A DNA stretch of 5,665 nt, taken from an uncultured Collinsella sp. (lineage in GTDB: Bacteria; Actinomycetota; Coriobacteriia; Coriobacteriales; Coriobacteriaceae). Where the stretch lies: NCBI GenBank assembly GCA_947003675.1, contig CAMQPJ010000095.1, forward strand, positions 1-5,665. Reading direction: 5' to 3'. The notes below the pieces were generated by a model. The model was not told the origin of the DNA and searched no databases. It saw only the letters and a program-made list of their open reading frames with translations. The position numbers were made by a program, and so were the translations under genes. This document shows positions 5,150-5,665 of this stretch, piece after piece; position 1 is the stretch's first letter; each line of letters starts with the position of its first letter.

Positions 5150-5527
5150 ATGGCTAAGCTTACCACCGATGAGATCATCGATGCTCTTAAGGAAATGACC
5201 CTTCTCGAGGCTTCCGAGCTCGTCAAGGCTATCGAGGACACCTTCGGCGTTTCCGCCGCTGCTCCTGCCGCTGTTGTCGCCGCTCCCGCTGCTGGCGCTG
5301 CTGAGGCCGAGGAGAAGACCGAGTTTGACGTCGTGCTCGAGGGCTTTGGCGACAACAAGATCCAGGTCATCAAGGCCGTCCGTGAGCTCACCAACCTTGG
5401 CCTGAAGGAGGCCAAGGAGGTCGTCGAGGGCGCTCCCAAGGCTGTTCTCGAGGGTGCCAAGAAGGAGGACGCCGAGGCTGCCAAGGAGAAGCTCGAGGCT
5501 GCTGGCGCTGCTGTCACCCTCAAGTAA
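5150..5527 (+). CDS. rplL: 50S ribosomal protein L7/L12
   Basis: A 125-aa stalk protein, present in several copies per ribosome, that binds L10 by its N-terminus and stimulates elongation factors G and Tu by its C-terminus. Domains run in the standard order: an N-terminal dimerisation and L10-binding helix pair (residues 3-33, [17 protein letters not shown]), an Ala/Pro-rich flexible hinge (35-53), and a C-terminal domain (57-125) with [29 protein letters not shown] and a terminal AAVTLK. I chose ATG 5150 over the in-frame ATG 5117. MAKLTTDE is the conserved L12 start, AAAGGA (5137-5142) lies 7 bp before it, and the extra 11 residues from 5117 would be translated from the spacer hairpin. It is the second gene of the rplJL operon. 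What follows is lost in the damaged contig end, so linkage to rpoB cannot be assessed. Confidence 0.97.
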   Translation: MAKLTTDEIIDALKEMTLLEASELVKAIEDTFGVSAAAPAAVVAAPAAGAAEAEEKTEFDVVLEGFGDNKIQVIKAVRELTNLGLKEAKEVVEGAPKAVLEGAKKEDAEAAKEKLEAAGAAVTLK

Positions 5528-5558
5528 TCAGGCTCTCTCGCCAGATTTCTTTGCAGAC
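5528..5558 (+). other. rplL 3' flank, possibly a truncated terminator
   Basis: About 30 ordinary bases follow the rplL stop and run into TTTGCAGAC and then a G run. A G-rich terminator stem starting around GCAGACGGGG would be a natural end for this operon, and the later T run (5587-5596) may echo its T-tract. The hairpin itself cannot be seen because the sequence is corrupted beyond about 5560. This is inference only. Confidence 0.25.
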
Positions 5559-5665
5559 GGGGGGGGGGGGGGGGGGGGGGGGGGGGTTTTTTTTTTGGCG
5601 GCGGAGCCCAGGGCGGGGCGCCCCCCCAAGACGTGGTGGGGGGGGGCCGGCCCGGAGCCGCGGGG
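5559..5665. other. Low-complexity contig edge, probable sequence artefact
   Basis: Twenty-eight consecutive G (5559-5586) and ten T (5587-5596) are followed by about 70 bp of almost pure G/C with further G and C runs. No gene or clean structure can be read. Long G runs are typical of dark-cycle base calls in two-colour sequencing, extended by the assembler. I treat this as noise. Confidence 0.8.

Overview
The window looks like the chromosome of a high-GC, gut-type actinobacterium, most likely a Coriobacteriia member such as Collinsella. This is inferred from codon usage, the protein sequences and the style of the L10 leader, not from a search. It is probably a short metagenome-type contig. 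Both ends (about 1-125 and 5559-5665) are homopolymer-rich and look like sequencing or assembly noise.

Layout from left to right. A likely two-gene plus-strand unit encodes an intracellular GH13 alpha-amylase-family glycosidase (182-1558) and, 3 bp later, a DNA-deoxyinosine glycosylase of the uracil-DNA glycosylase superfamily (1562-2125). Tail-to-tail with it, one base away, a minus-strand gene encodes an unrecognised 220-aa protein with faint flavodoxin-like character (2127-2789). A 93-bp divergent gap separates that gene from a plus-strand PLP-dependent class I aminotransferase (2883-4019). The last third of the aminotransferase uses visibly different codons from the rest.

The most interesting part is the 506-bp gap 4020-4525. 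It opens with a nested inverted repeat of about 220 bp (4072-4291): outer arms of 27 bp with one mismatch, inner arms of 32 bp with none, and a central 10-bp hairpin. The right outer arm carries TTGACC, which is the -35 box of a good promoter for the ribosomal genes rplJ-rplL (CATAAT, 17-bp spacing). The left outer arm carries a degenerate mirror image of the same promoter. After this come a ribosomal protein L10 autoregulatory leader and an intrinsic terminator (attenuator), and the terminator's 3' arm also has a second perfect partner downstream.

The final block is rplJ (L10, 4526-5047) and rplL (L7/L12, 5150-5527), which form the ribosomal stalk. Their 102-bp spacer contains three consecutive hairpins. 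The model is a transcript started inside the edge of a palindromic repeat, controlled by L10-dependent attenuation, with a structured spacer possibly helping set the higher L12 output. The rplKA genes, which often precede rplJL, are absent here. No CRISPR array, tRNA, rRNA or transposase gene was seen.
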